Positions 1-6,348 of a DNA stretch of 10,658 nucleotides are shown here, piece after piece. This DNA comes from Victivallis vadensis (GTDB taxonomy: Bacteria > Verrucomicrobiota > Lentisphaeria > Victivallales > GWF2-50-93), in contig DYRX01000133.1 in the NCBI GenBank assembly GCA_020718525.1, forward strand, positions 1-10,658, written 5' to 3'. Every line of letters starts with the position of its first letter. Positions within the stretch are counted from its first letter, which is position 1. The notes under the pieces are model-generated. The model was not told the DNA's origin. It saw nothing but the letters and a program-made list of their open reading frames with translations, and did no database searches. The position numbers and the translations under genes were made by a program.

Positions 1-149
1 GTCGAACGCTCCGAGCGCGGCATCGAATCTCTGACGCAATGTCTCGGAGGATGGATCCTTCTCGATGTCAAGCATTGTCCGGAACATCCCGTCGTTGCGG
101 AAAAGTTCGATGTGAAAATCTCATCCGTCCCCTCTATTATCAGCCTCAT
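1..149 (-). pseudogene. Transposase remnant (IS1380/IS4-like), 5' end, frame-disrupted
   Basis: Read on the minus strand, an ATG at 149-147 follows a good ribosome binding site (AAGGTG at 159-154, 4-base spacer). It starts with M-R-L-I-I-E-G-T-D-E, a beginning I associate with transposases of the IS1380 type. That frame then turns into nonsense. A second frame (about 120-1) instead reads transposase-like: F-R-N-D-G-M-F-R-T-M-L, then P-S-S-E-T-L-R-Q-R-F-D. This resembles the family's segment that pairs a short 'N-D' stretch with 'P-S-x-x-T-L-x-R'. In that second frame a TGA lies just upstream, so it has no start of its own. The simplest reading is a transposase whose N-terminus was joined out of frame to a later segment by an internal deletion. 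The gene leaves the window at base 1, so the rest of the element is unseen. Family assignment is from pattern memory only. Confidence 0.5.
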
Positions 150-193
150 TTATCACCTTCCGGGCTATCAGTCACGCCTTTGTCATATAATGC

Positions 194-226
194 ATAACTT
201 ATTATACCACAATAACTTATATAAGT
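194..226. repeat. Direct repeat ATAACTTAT x2 plus palindrome ACTTATATAAGT
   Basis: The nonamer ATAACTTAT occurs at 194-202 and again at 212-220, 18 bases apart start to start (about two helical turns). The second copy is the left half of the perfect 12-base palindrome ACTTATATAAGT (215-226). Both copies bracket the -10 box of the minus-strand promoter. This layout suits an operator, but AT-rich sequence makes chance likely enough that I only flag it. Confidence 0.3.
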
Positions 227-229
227 AAA
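201..229 (-). promoter_or_regulatory. Sigma70-type promoter driving the transposase remnant
   Basis: On the minus strand there is a perfect -10 box TATAAT (206-201) preceded by TGG, giving an extended -10. A -35-like TTTACT (229-224) lies 17 bases upstream. Initiation would fall near 194, about 45 bases before the ATG at 149. It is one of the best promoter matches in the window. The -35 overlaps a 12-base palindrome, so it could be repressor-controlled. Confidence 0.55.
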
Positions 230-256
230 CTGCGGTTTTTGATATTTTTCATAGCT

Positions 257-284
257 TTTTCAGGTTTATTTCTCCAATTTTAAT
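257..284 (+). promoter_or_regulatory. Possible promoter of panB
   Basis: The stretch 230-300 is AT-rich. The best pair I see is TTTTCA (257-262) and TTTAAT (279-284), 16 bases apart, about 65 bases before the panB start. The match is moderate, and AT-rich sequence yields such pairs easily. Confidence 0.25.
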
Positions 285-350
285 TTCGCATTTTGAATTT
301 ATCAAAATGAGGAACTACAGCCTTGAAATCGGCGCTTGGAAAGGCATCTT

Positions 351-1187
351 ATGGAGTCGCAAAGAAAGGTTTTTGCTTGTATGGCATTGGACAAAAAACT
401 TACAGTCAGACATTTTGCCGCCAAAAAGAAAAAAGGCGAAAAAATCTGTTCGGTTTCCCTTTATGATGCTCCGACTGCGAAATTCGCGGAAGAATGCGGT
501 GTCGAGCTTCTTCTCGTCGGGGACTCGCTTGGCATGACCGTCCTTGGATATGCGAATACAATCCCGATCACGATGGAGGATATGCTTCACCACTGCGCCG
601 CGGTCGCCAGAGGTGCGAAATTCGCATTCCTGGTCGGAGACATGCCTTTCATGAGCTACCATCCGTCGTCCGAACTCGCCCTGCTCAATGCGGCGCGCTT
701 CCTGCAGTCCGGCGGAATGGATGCGGTCAAGATCGAAGGTGGACGGACTGTCGCCGGAATCGTGGAGCGCCTGGTGAAAGCTGGCGTACCTGTCATGGGG
801 CACATCGGTCTTCTCCCGCAGAACATACTCACAGAGGGGGCATACCGAGTCGCTGGAAGATCCAGGGAAGAGGCAAAGGGACTCATCGAGGATGCTATGG
901 CACTGCAGGACGCGGGTGCCTTCGCCGTGGTGCTTGAATGCATTCCAGCAGAACTTGCCGGAGAAATCAGCGGGAAGCTCTCCATTCCAAGCATCGGCAT
1001 CGGCTCCGGACCGCTCTGCGACGGACAGATACAGGTGATAAACGACATGCTTGGGCTCTTCACTGATCATCTGCCAAGGCACGCGAAGAGATACGCGAAC
1101 CTGGGACATGAAATAAAAGGTGCGCTGAAATCGTATGCCGAAGAAGTGAAGTCCTCGCGCTTTCCCGGCAAAGAACATTCGGTCTAG
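351..1187 (+). CDS. panB: 3-methyl-2-oxobutanoate hydroxymethyltransferase (PanB)
   Basis: PanB transfers a hydroxymethyl group from 5,10-methylenetetrahydrofolate to alpha-ketoisovalerate, giving ketopantoate, the first committed step of pantothenate (CoA) synthesis in the cytoplasm. The 278-residue product shows the family landmarks of the TIM barrel. V-G-D-S-L-G is at 56-61 and G-D-M-P-F-M-S-Y at 96-103; both aspartates (58, 97) match the Mg ligands of the E. coli enzyme. V-K-I-E-G-G is at 126-131 (substrate lysine 127), G-H-I-G-L at 150-154, and L-E-C-I-P at 195-199 (catalytic Glu196). The C-terminus P-G-K-E-H-S-V is typical. I chose ATG 351 because GGAAAGG (338-344) sits 6 bases upstream. 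ATG 381 would give 268 residues, closer to the E. coli length of 264, but has a poorly spaced binding site. The gene stands alone; panC and panD are not in the window. It converges on rnpB. Confidence 0.96.
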   Translation: MESQRKVFACMALDKKLTVRHFAAKKKKGEKICSVSLYDAPTAKFAEECGVELLLVGDSLGMTVLGYANTIPITMEDMLHHCAAVARGAKFAFLVGDMPFMSYHPSSELALLNAARFLQSGGMDAVKIEGGRTVAGIVERLVKAGVPVMGHIGLLPQNILTEGAYRVAGRSREEAKGLIEDAMALQDAGAFAVVLECIPAELAGEISGKLSIPSIGIGSGPLCDGQIQVINDMLGLFTDHLPRHAKRYANLGHEIKGALKSYAEEVKSSRFPGKEHSV

Positions 1188-1250
1188 TCAGAGCACAGAT
1201 CCGCTCAAAAGCATGCACTCCCCCTCTGAAACGGCATCATCCTCCAAGCG

Positions 1251-1288
1251 TAAATATTCACTGAACTGCGTCGTTCAGCGAATCTTTA
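1251..1288. terminator. Long imperfect stem-loop between convergent panB and rnpB
   Basis: TAAATATTCA-CTGAAC (1251-1266) pairs with GTTCAG-CGAATCTTTA (1273-1288) around the hexaloop TGCGTC. The stem has 14 pairs and two mismatches. It lies 63 bases after the panB stop and about 120 bases beyond the rnpB 3' end. No T-run follows on either strand, so it is not a classical intrinsic terminator. Its place between convergent genes suggests a bidirectional 3'-end or RNA-stabilising structure. Confidence 0.4.
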
Positions 1289-1376
1289 TATAGTACTGTT
1301 CCGGTAAACGAGCGTAGTGTGTTGAATACGCGACTCCAAGCTCCACATGATTGACAGGAGGAATCCGCGATCGAGC

Positions 1377-1402
1377 TTCGAGAGAGCATTCGTTCTCTCG
1401 GA
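1377..1402. other. Stem-loop just downstream of the rnpB 3' end
   Basis: An 11-pair stem (1377-1387 with 1392-1402, two G-T wobbles) closes the tetraloop ATTC. On the minus strand it begins only a few bases after the RNase P RNA 3' end. A run of six T (1407-1402) lies before the hairpin rather than after it. It may mark the end of, or protect, an rnpB precursor that is trimmed to the mature 3' end. Confidence 0.4.
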
Positions 1403-1407
1403 AAAAA

Positions 1408-1776
1408 GGGGTGCCGGCGGAATAAGCCGGATTCTGTTCATCCGACTCGCGGATGACGACGATCATCTGTCTATGCGACCAGTACCCGGAACTGCAAGCG
1501 CCGCAGGCGGCGGCAGTCGTTCCCTATTTGGTCTTGCTCCGGGAGGGGCTTGCCATGCGATCAGCCTTGCGGTCTGAACCGGCGGGCTCTTGCCCCGCCA
1601 TTTCACCCTTACCCCCGAGGGGGCGGTATCTTTTCTGTTGCGCTTTCCTTTCCGCGGAATATTGTCCGCGGCATCCCGACTTGTCGAAACTCATCGGGAC
1701 TCCCTGCCTTGCGGAGTCCGGACTTTCCTCCCCGGCTCTTTTGAAGCCGGAGCGACCGTCTACCGCCAGCACCCGC
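1408..1776 (-). ncRNA. rnpB: RNase P RNA, bacterial type A (rnpB)
   Basis: This is the catalytic RNA of RNase P, which removes 5' leaders from pre-tRNAs. Reading the minus strand, the universally conserved P4-forming strand GAGGAAAGTCCGGACTCC lies at 1730-1713, and its partner AGAATCCGGCTTAT at 1435-1422. Between them are TAAGGGTGAAA and the P11/P12 region with the strong hairpin GGCGGGG-CAAGAG-CCCGCC, then CGGAGCAAGACCAAATAGGG near P14/P15. The latter closely resembles the E. coli block CGGAGCAAGGCCAAATAGGG. The ends form helix P1: GGGTGCTGGC (1774-1765) pairs fully with GCCGGCACCC (1418-1409), one pair being G-U. That sets a mature length of about 366-369 bases, against 377 in E. coli. Exact ends are inferred from P1. 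Short reading frames inside this interval are spurious. Confidence 0.96.
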
Positions 1777-1780
1777 CGTC

Positions 1781-1808
1781 AAATTAAGCTCCAAAACTGG
1801 CAATGCAA
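1781..1808 (-). promoter_or_regulatory. rnpB promoter with AT-rich upstream element
   Basis: On the minus strand TTGCAT (1808-1803) and TAATTT (1786-1781) are 16 bases apart. They place initiation near 1774, exactly where helix P1 of the RNA begins. The 50 bases upstream of the -35 are strongly A/T tracted, like the UP elements of stable-RNA promoters. Agreement between predicted start and P1 is the main support. Confidence 0.5.
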
Positions 1809-1841
1809 GGATATTTTTTAACCGTTTTTTAATTTTGTCGC

Positions 1842-1869
1842 TTAATTTTCTCAAAAATGCGTGTATATT
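1842..1869 (+). promoter_or_regulatory. Possible promoter of the ppiD-like operon
   Basis: TATATT (1864-1869) is a fair -10 box 43 bases before the ATG at 1913. The -35 is poor: TTAATT (1842-1847) at 16 bases. It points away from the rnpB promoter, so the two share one AT-rich divergent region. Confidence 0.3.
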
Positions 1870-1912
1870 TCGCGCTCCGTTAAATAAAGCAAACAAACAA
1901 AGGACGATCGAG

Positions 1913-3577
1913 ATGTTTATTACGAAGCTGAATCACATGTTCGACAGGCACGGCAGAAAGACCTTCGCCGTGATTACAGGCATAATAATTGTCACATTCG
2001 TGCTTTATTTCTCGCCTGGCTTCGACTTTTTTGGACTGCTCTCGCAGAAGAACCGCGAAGCCGGTCTTCTGGAAGGCACAGGCATCTCGCAGGACGAACT
2101 GAATCGCAGGGCGGACTATGTAATCCTGCAGGCGATGCTCAATTTCCCGCACTTGTCATTCGAGAATGATTCATTCCGCCAATATGCATATCCGCAGGCT
2201 GTAGAGCAGGTTTTCCTGCTTCGCGCCGCCGAAAAAAGAGGCATCAACGTTGACGACAAGTCGGTGGCAGACAAGGAGCGCGAAGCTCAGGCGTTCAAAA
2301 AAGACGGCAAATTCAGCATGGCGGAGTACGAGCGATTTGTCAACGACCGGCTCGTGCCGTTCGGCATATCGAAGGAGGATCTCGATGCCGCCGTCAGGGA
2401 CGAACTGATTGTAAAGCGGCTTGGCGAAGAGATCAAGTCAGGCGTGATCTGCTCACCGTCCGAAATCCGGACCGCGTTCGACGCTGACAAGGAAAAGACT
2501 AAAGTCAAAGCCTTCAGCTTCGACAAGAAGGATTTTCTCTCCTCAGCCGAGGCGGACGAGAAGTCGGCGGAAACTTTCTTCAACACAAAGCGCGGCGAAT
2601 ACACTATCAGCCCGAAGCTCAAGGCTCAAATCTTCAGGTTCGACTATGCTGGCTACGAAGCAAAAGCAGGCGAAGCGCTGAAGGATGAGGACGTGGCGGC
2701 GCATTACGAGAAGACCAAGTTTAAATATAAGGAGAAAAACGAGCAACTGCCCCTGGAGAAGGTTAAGGACAAGGTCAAAAAAGATCTCGCAGAACGCAAC
2801 GCGAAGGATCTTGCTTTGAACGACGCGAACGCCTTTGCAGGCGAAATCTATGACATCTTCGAGAAGAATGGCGACAAGCTTGCGGCGCTCAATACTGTGA
2901 AGAAGCTAGCTGAAGACAGGAAGATCGCAGGCGTTGAAACCGACACTTTCTCATCCGACGACACGTCTATTAAAAATGTGGGAGACGAAGCGATGCTTGT
3001 CAAGGAACTCGCAAAGATTCAGCCTGACTTCCCTGTTTCCAATGCTGTGCGCGGCGTAAAGGCGGCATTTGTGGCATTTTTGCTGGATAGAATCGAAAGC
3101 CGGCCCGCTGAATTTGCCGAGGTGAAGGATAAGGCTGTCGGAGATCTCAAGAACGAGAAGGCGCTCCAGATGGCACGGGAAAAGGCGAAGGAAGCCGCAC
3201 TGAAGCTCAGCAAGGCGCTTGCCGAAGGTAAAAAATTTGACGAAGCCGTCGCAGGAATCAAGTTTGAAGACGTTAAGGAATTTTCTGCAGACGCCAATCC
3301 GCCGGGAAGAAACGGCTCACTGATTGCCGAATTGTCCGCAAAGACCAGGAAGGGCGCAGTTTCCGAATTGGAGAACACGCCCGAAGGAGCGTTCTTCATA
3401 TATGTGGAAAGCCGGACACTGCCCAGCGACGAAGACTTCAAGAAGGAAGAGGCGACCTTCACAGCACAATATAAGTCGGAAAAAGAGGAGGCTGTTTACT
3501 CCAACTATATCGCTGATTTGCTTAAGGACTATACCGACTCGAAGAAGAAGGAAAATAAAGATTCTGCAACACGCTGA
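1913..3577 (+). CDS. PpiD/SurA-like membrane-anchored peptidyl-prolyl isomerase/chaperone
   Basis: The 554-residue protein is probably a periplasmic folding helper held to the inner membrane. A short basic N-terminus (F-D-R-H-G-R-K-T, 10-17) precedes one hydrophobic helix at about 18-34, as in PpiD. Residues about 55-195 have the helical character and spacing of the SurA/PpiD N-terminal chaperone domain (I-S-Q-D-E-L-N-R, then E-K-R-G-I-N-V-D near 107-114). The rest is lysine- and glutamate-rich and largely helical. A late segment, about 435-500, resembles the tail of PpiD proteins (A-L-A-E-G-K-K-F-D-E-A-V-A). I do not see a clear parvulin core, so isomerase activity is doubtful and a pure chaperone role is possible. 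ATG 1913 is chosen because AGGA at 1901-1904 is well spaced; the open frame back to 1835 is rich in rare-looking codons and lacks a binding site. It heads the eight-gene cluster, 13 bases before hisI. Confidence 0.72.
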   Translation: MFITKLNHMFDRHGRKTFAVITGIIIVTFVLYFSPGFDFFGLLSQKNREAGLLEGTGISQDELNRRADYVILQAMLNFPHLSFENDSFRQYAYPQAVEQVFLLRAAEKRGINVDDKSVADKEREAQAFKKDGKFSMAEYERFVNDRLVPFGISKEDLDAAVRDELIVKRLGEEIKSGVICSPSEIRTAFDADKEKTKVKAFSFDKKDFLSSAEADEKSAETFFNTKRGEYTISPKLKAQIFRFDYAGYEAKAGEALKDEDVAAHYEKTKFKYKEKNEQLPLEKVKDKVKKDLAERNAKDLALNDANAFAGEIYDIFEKNGDKLAALNTVKKLAEDRKIAGVETDTFSSDDTSIKNVGDEAMLVKELAKIQPDFPVSNAVRGVKAAFVAFLLDRIESRPAEFAEVKDKAVGDLKNEKALQMAREKAKEAALKLSKALAEGKKFDEAVAGIKFEDVKEFSADANPPGRNGSLIAELSAKTRKGAVSELENTPEGAFFIYVESRTLPSDEDFKKEEATFTAQYKSEKEEAVYSNYIADLLKDYTDSKKKENKDSATR

Positions 3578-3590
3578 GGAGAAAGATAAA

Positions 3591-3971
3591 ATGATTGAAC
3601 TTGATTTCAAAAAATCCGACGGTCTGATTCCTGCAATTGTCCAGGACTGGAAGACGAACGAGGTTCTTATGCTCGCATACGTGAACGAAATCTCATGGAA
3701 GGAAACTCTCTCTTCCGGCTATGCGACCTACTGGTCGAGATCAAGGGGAAAACTCTGGAAAAAAGGCGAAAGCTCCGGACACCTTCAAATTGTGAAGGAA
3801 ATCTCCATAGACTGCGACAACGACACAATCCTGCTCAAGGTGGATCAGATAGGCGGCGCATGCTGTCACGAAGGATACAGGACCTGCTTCTTCCGCAGGC
3901 TTTCGGACGGCAAGCTTGAAACCGTAGGAGAAAGGGTTTTCAACCCCGAAGAAAAATACGGAAAAAAATGA
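3591..3971 (+). CDS. hisI: Phosphoribosyl-AMP cyclohydrolase (HisI)
   Basis: HisI opens the purine ring of phosphoribosyl-AMP, the third step of histidine synthesis, in the cytoplasm. The 126-residue product is the stand-alone form without a fused HisE pyrophosphatase. Visible signatures are Q-D-W at 18-20, L-M-L-A-Y at 26-30, and W-S-R-S-R-G-K-L-W-K-K-G-E at 48-60 followed by S-S-G-H. The metal-binding D-C-D-N-D is at 74-78, and G-G-A-C-C-H-E-G with a later T-C-F at 88-100. The family usually has a single Cys before the His; here there are two (91, 92). The start ATG at 3591 has GAGGAG upstream, inside the previous stop region. The last codon overlaps the next start (ATGA at 3968-3971). No other his gene is in the window, so this is an isolated his gene in a mixed operon. 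Confidence 0.95.
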   Translation: MIELDFKKSDGLIPAIVQDWKTNEVLMLAYVNEISWKETLSSGYATYWSRSRGKLWKKGESSGHLQIVKEISIDCDNDTILLKVDQIGGACCHEGYRTCFFRRLSDGKLETVGERVFNPEEKYGKK

Positions 3972-5836
3972 GCACCTTCGCAGAAGATGTAACCCGAGAT
4001 CTGAAATGCCTTCTCCCATCGCTCAGAATTTTCTCCAACACGTCCTGGAAAAATCTCACGACGATGAAGATAGGCTCCTCGTCGCCTATCGTCTGCGAGC
4101 CTGAAAGCGACATCGAACTGGCGCAGATTGTCAAATATTGCAACGAGGAGGCCGTTCAATACATGGTGCTCGGATGCGGAAGCAATATCCTGGGCACGGA
4201 CAAAGATGTCCCGCGCCTTGTGATAAGGCTTAAAAACGACAATTTCCACAAGCTCAAGCAGAGCCATGTCCATGTGAACACCACGTCGGGGCTTTTCCTC
4301 TACGACTTTCTCGCGCGCTGCGCGAAAGCCGGTCTGGGAGGCGCCGCTCCTCTTGCTGGAATACCGGGATCGATTGGCGGAGCAATCAGGATGAACGCCA
4401 GCGCAAAAGGTGTCTCAGTTTCAGATTTTGTCGAATCAGTCTGCGGCGTCGACAGCCAAGGTGAGATTTGGACCGCGTCAGTCCCGGAGCTCAAATGGGG
4501 CTACAGACATTCCTCAATACCGGAAGACCTGATCATCACAGCCGCAATATGGAAGCTGAATCCTGTTGACGATCCCAACAACGAACTGCGCCTCATCCAG
4601 AAGGAACTTGTCTGGAGAAGAAAAAACACGCCCGTCGGCAGGAGCGCAGGATGCGTCTTCCGCAACCCGGATTCGACCGTTTCATCGGGAAAAATCATTG
4701 ACAAATGCGGTTTGAAGGGCTTCAGCTTCGGCGGGGCCGCCGTCAGCGAAATGCACGCCAACTATTTCATGAACCAGGGAAATGCGACCGAAGAAGACAT
4801 GCTCTCGCTCATGATTGATGTCAGGAGAAAAGTTTTTGCAGACACTGGCATAATTCTCGAGCCTGAAATAGCATTTGTCAATCCGGAATCCCATTTCCGC
4901 TTCAAGGAATCAATTCAGACTCCCAAGCTAGCTCTCCTCAAAGGCGGGTCAAGCAGTGAACGTGAAATTTCCCTTAAGTCCGCCTCCTATGTCGCGCCAG
5001 CCCTCGCGAAGGCGGGCTACAGCGTCGAGGAAATTGATCTGCGCGAGCCAGTCATAGCCGACGGAATGAGGCGGGCGGACATCGTTTTCTCCGTCCTGCA
5101 TGGTGGATTTGGAGAAAACGGCAGTATCCAGCGCCTCATGGAGCAGTCCGGAATCGAATTCATTGGAACCGGCACCGAGGCTTCGTCTCTTTGCATGGAT
5201 AAAGTGAGAAGCAAGGAAATGATGCTTCAGCGCGGCATTCCAACTCCCCCATTTGCCGTCATTGACAGGAACAGCAGAAAATTTCCGACAAATCTCTGGA
5301 TGCCACTCATAGTCAAGCCGCCCGATGAAGGCTCGACTGTCGGCATCAGCCTGGTCGAATCCCTTTCCGACTGGGAGCCAGCCCTCGAAAAAGTTTTTTC
5401 CATCGGCTCAAAAACTGCTCTTGTCGAGAAATACATACAGGGTGTGGAGTTGACCGTCGGAGTGATCGGAGGCAAGCCGCTTCCACCCGTCGAAATCATT
5501 TATCCCGGCAAGATGTATGACTATGACGCAAAATACACTCATCTCAGCGGCGAAACTAAATACATCTGCCCGCCAACGTCCATCACAGAATCGGATTCTT
5601 TGAGGGCACAGGATATCGCCGTCAAATTCTACAATGCTATTGGCGCACGCGACATGCTCAGAGTTGACATGATTCTCTCTAAACTTGACAGCAAGCTCTA
5701 TGTGCTCGAAGGAAACAGCATCCCCGGCTTCACCGACAGCAGTCTTCTGCCAAAGGCGGCGATGGCCGCGGGAACAAGCTTTGTCGAGCTCTGTGCAAAA
5801 CTTGCGAATTACGCATTTTCAAGAAGAAAAAAATAG
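3968..5836 (+). CDS. murB-ddl: MurB-Ddl fusion: UDP-N-acetylenolpyruvoylglucosamine reductase / D-Ala-D-Ala ligase
   Basis: One uninterrupted 622-residue frame joins two peptidoglycan-precursor enzymes. Residues 1 to about 305 are MurB, which makes UDP-MurNAc using FAD and NADPH. Landmarks are V-L-G-C-G-S-N at 67-73, G-I-P-G-S-I-G-G-A at 131-139, G-Y-R-H-S at 178-182, S-A-G-C-V-F-R-N-P at 226-234, and L-E-P-E at 297-300. The position of the E. coli general-acid Ser229 is Cys229 here. Residues about 318-622 are Ddl, an ATP-grasp ligase making D-Ala-D-Ala. It shows G-G-S-S-S-E-R-E at 326-333 (Glu331 matches E. coli DdlB Glu15), H-G-G-F-G-E-N-G at 378-385, E-G-S-T-V-G at 454-459, Y-D-Y-D-A-K-Y at 517-523 and L-E-G-N-S-I-P-G at 580-587 with metal ligands Glu581 and Asn583. 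The linker is only about 12-15 residues. It starts on an ATGA overlap with hisI. Chlamydiae have a MurC-Ddl fusion; MurB-Ddl is a different pairing. Confidence 0.95.
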   Translation: MSTFAEDVTRDLKCLLPSLRIFSNTSWKNLTTMKIGSSSPIVCEPESDIELAQIVKYCNEEAVQYMVLGCGSNILGTDKDVPRLVIRLKNDNFHKLKQSHVHVNTTSGLFLYDFLARCAKAGLGGAAPLAGIPGSIGGAIRMNASAKGVSVSDFVESVCGVDSQGEIWTASVPELKWGYRHSSIPEDLIITAAIWKLNPVDDPNNELRLIQKELVWRRKNTPVGRSAGCVFRNPDSTVSSGKIIDKCGLKGFSFGGAAVSEMHANYFMNQGNATEEDMLSLMIDVRRKVFADTGIILEPEIAFVNPESHFRFKESIQTPKLALLKGGSSSEREISLKSASYVAPALAKAGYSVEEIDLREPVIADGMRRADIVFSVLHGGFGENGSIQRLMEQSGIEFIGTGTEASSLCMDKVRSKEMMLQRGIPTPPFAVIDRNSRKFPTNLWMPLIVKPPDEGSTVGISLVESLSDWEPALEKVFSIGSKTALVEKYIQGVELTVGVIGGKPLPPVEIIYPGKMYDYDAKYTHLSGETKYICPPTSITESDSLRAQDIAVKFYNAIGARDMLRVDMILSKLDSKLYVLEGNSIPGFTDSSLLPKAAMAAGTSFVELCAKLANYAFSRRKK

Positions 5837-5861
5837 GCTTGCCGCTTCCCAACGGAGCTTT

Positions 5862-6347
5862 ATGATTCGTATCGGACAAGGCTTGGATGTGCATGCGTTT
5901 TCCAAGGGGAGGCGCCTCGTTCTTGGCGGAGTCGAAATCCCGTTTTCAGAAGGGCTCGCCGGACACAGCGATGCAGATGTCCTCACTCACGCGATCATGG
6001 ATGCGGTCATAGGCGCCCTCGCCCTCGGAGACATCGGCACATGGTTTCCAGACAGCGACTCGAAATACAAGGACGCCGACAGCATCGGACTGCTCAGACG
6101 AGTAATCTGCGACGACAGAGTCTCCGGATGGCGGCTCGTCAATTTGGACTCCACGATCATTGCCCAGCGGCCACGCCTTTCCGGATATATCCCTGAGATG
6201 AGGATGCGCATTGCCGAGGCGATGTTGGCTGACCCTGACGCGGTCTCTATCAAGGCGACCACCAGCGAGCGCCTCGGATTCTGCGGCAGAGGCGAGGGAA
6301 TAGTCGCGATGGCGAATCTCATTTTGATCAACGGGAAAGCCCACTGA
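5862..6347 (+). CDS. ispF: 2-C-methyl-D-erythritol 2,4-cyclodiphosphate synthase (IspF)
   Basis: IspF cyclises CDP-methylerythritol 2-phosphate to ME-2,4-cyclodiphosphate, releasing CMP, in the MEP route to isoprenoids. The 161-residue length is the family norm. The zinc ligands are all present: D-V-H at 9-11 and His43 in L-T-H-A-I-M-D-A. G-H-S-D-A-D-V is at 34-40, W-F-P-D-S-D at 61-66, and the signature A-T-T-S-E-R-L-G-F with G-R-G-E-G-I at 132-147. ATG 5862 is chosen because GGAG sits 5 bases upstream and the protein then begins at the canonical M-I-R-I-G-Q-G-L-D. The gap to murB-ddl is 25 bases, and the next gene starts one base after the stop. IspD, often a neighbour or fusion partner, is absent here. 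Confidence 0.97.
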   Translation: MIRIGQGLDVHAFSKGRRLVLGGVEIPFSEGLAGHSDADVLTHAIMDAVIGALALGDIGTWFPDSDSKYKDADSIGLLRRVICDDRVSGWRLVNLDSTIIAQRPRLSGYIPEMRMRIAEAMLADPDAVSIKATTSERLGFCGRGEGIVAMANLILINGKAH

Positions 6348-6348
6348 A

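Noticed and set aside
315..1178. 287-codon open frame on the minus strand opposite panB
   Set aside because: It is fully antisense to a PanB with all catalytic motifs, has no family-like segments, and is rich in His, Cys and Arg as expected of a shadow frame.
1453..1821. Several open frames on both strands between 1275 and 1896
   Set aside because: They lie mostly within the RNase P RNA gene, whose conserved blocks and P1 pairing explain the sequence.
1835..1912. N-terminal extension of the ppiD-like protein by 26 residues
   Set aside because: The frame is open, but the extension lacks a ribosome binding site and overlaps the likely promoter; ATG 1913 has AGGA well placed and puts the membrane anchor at the usual position.
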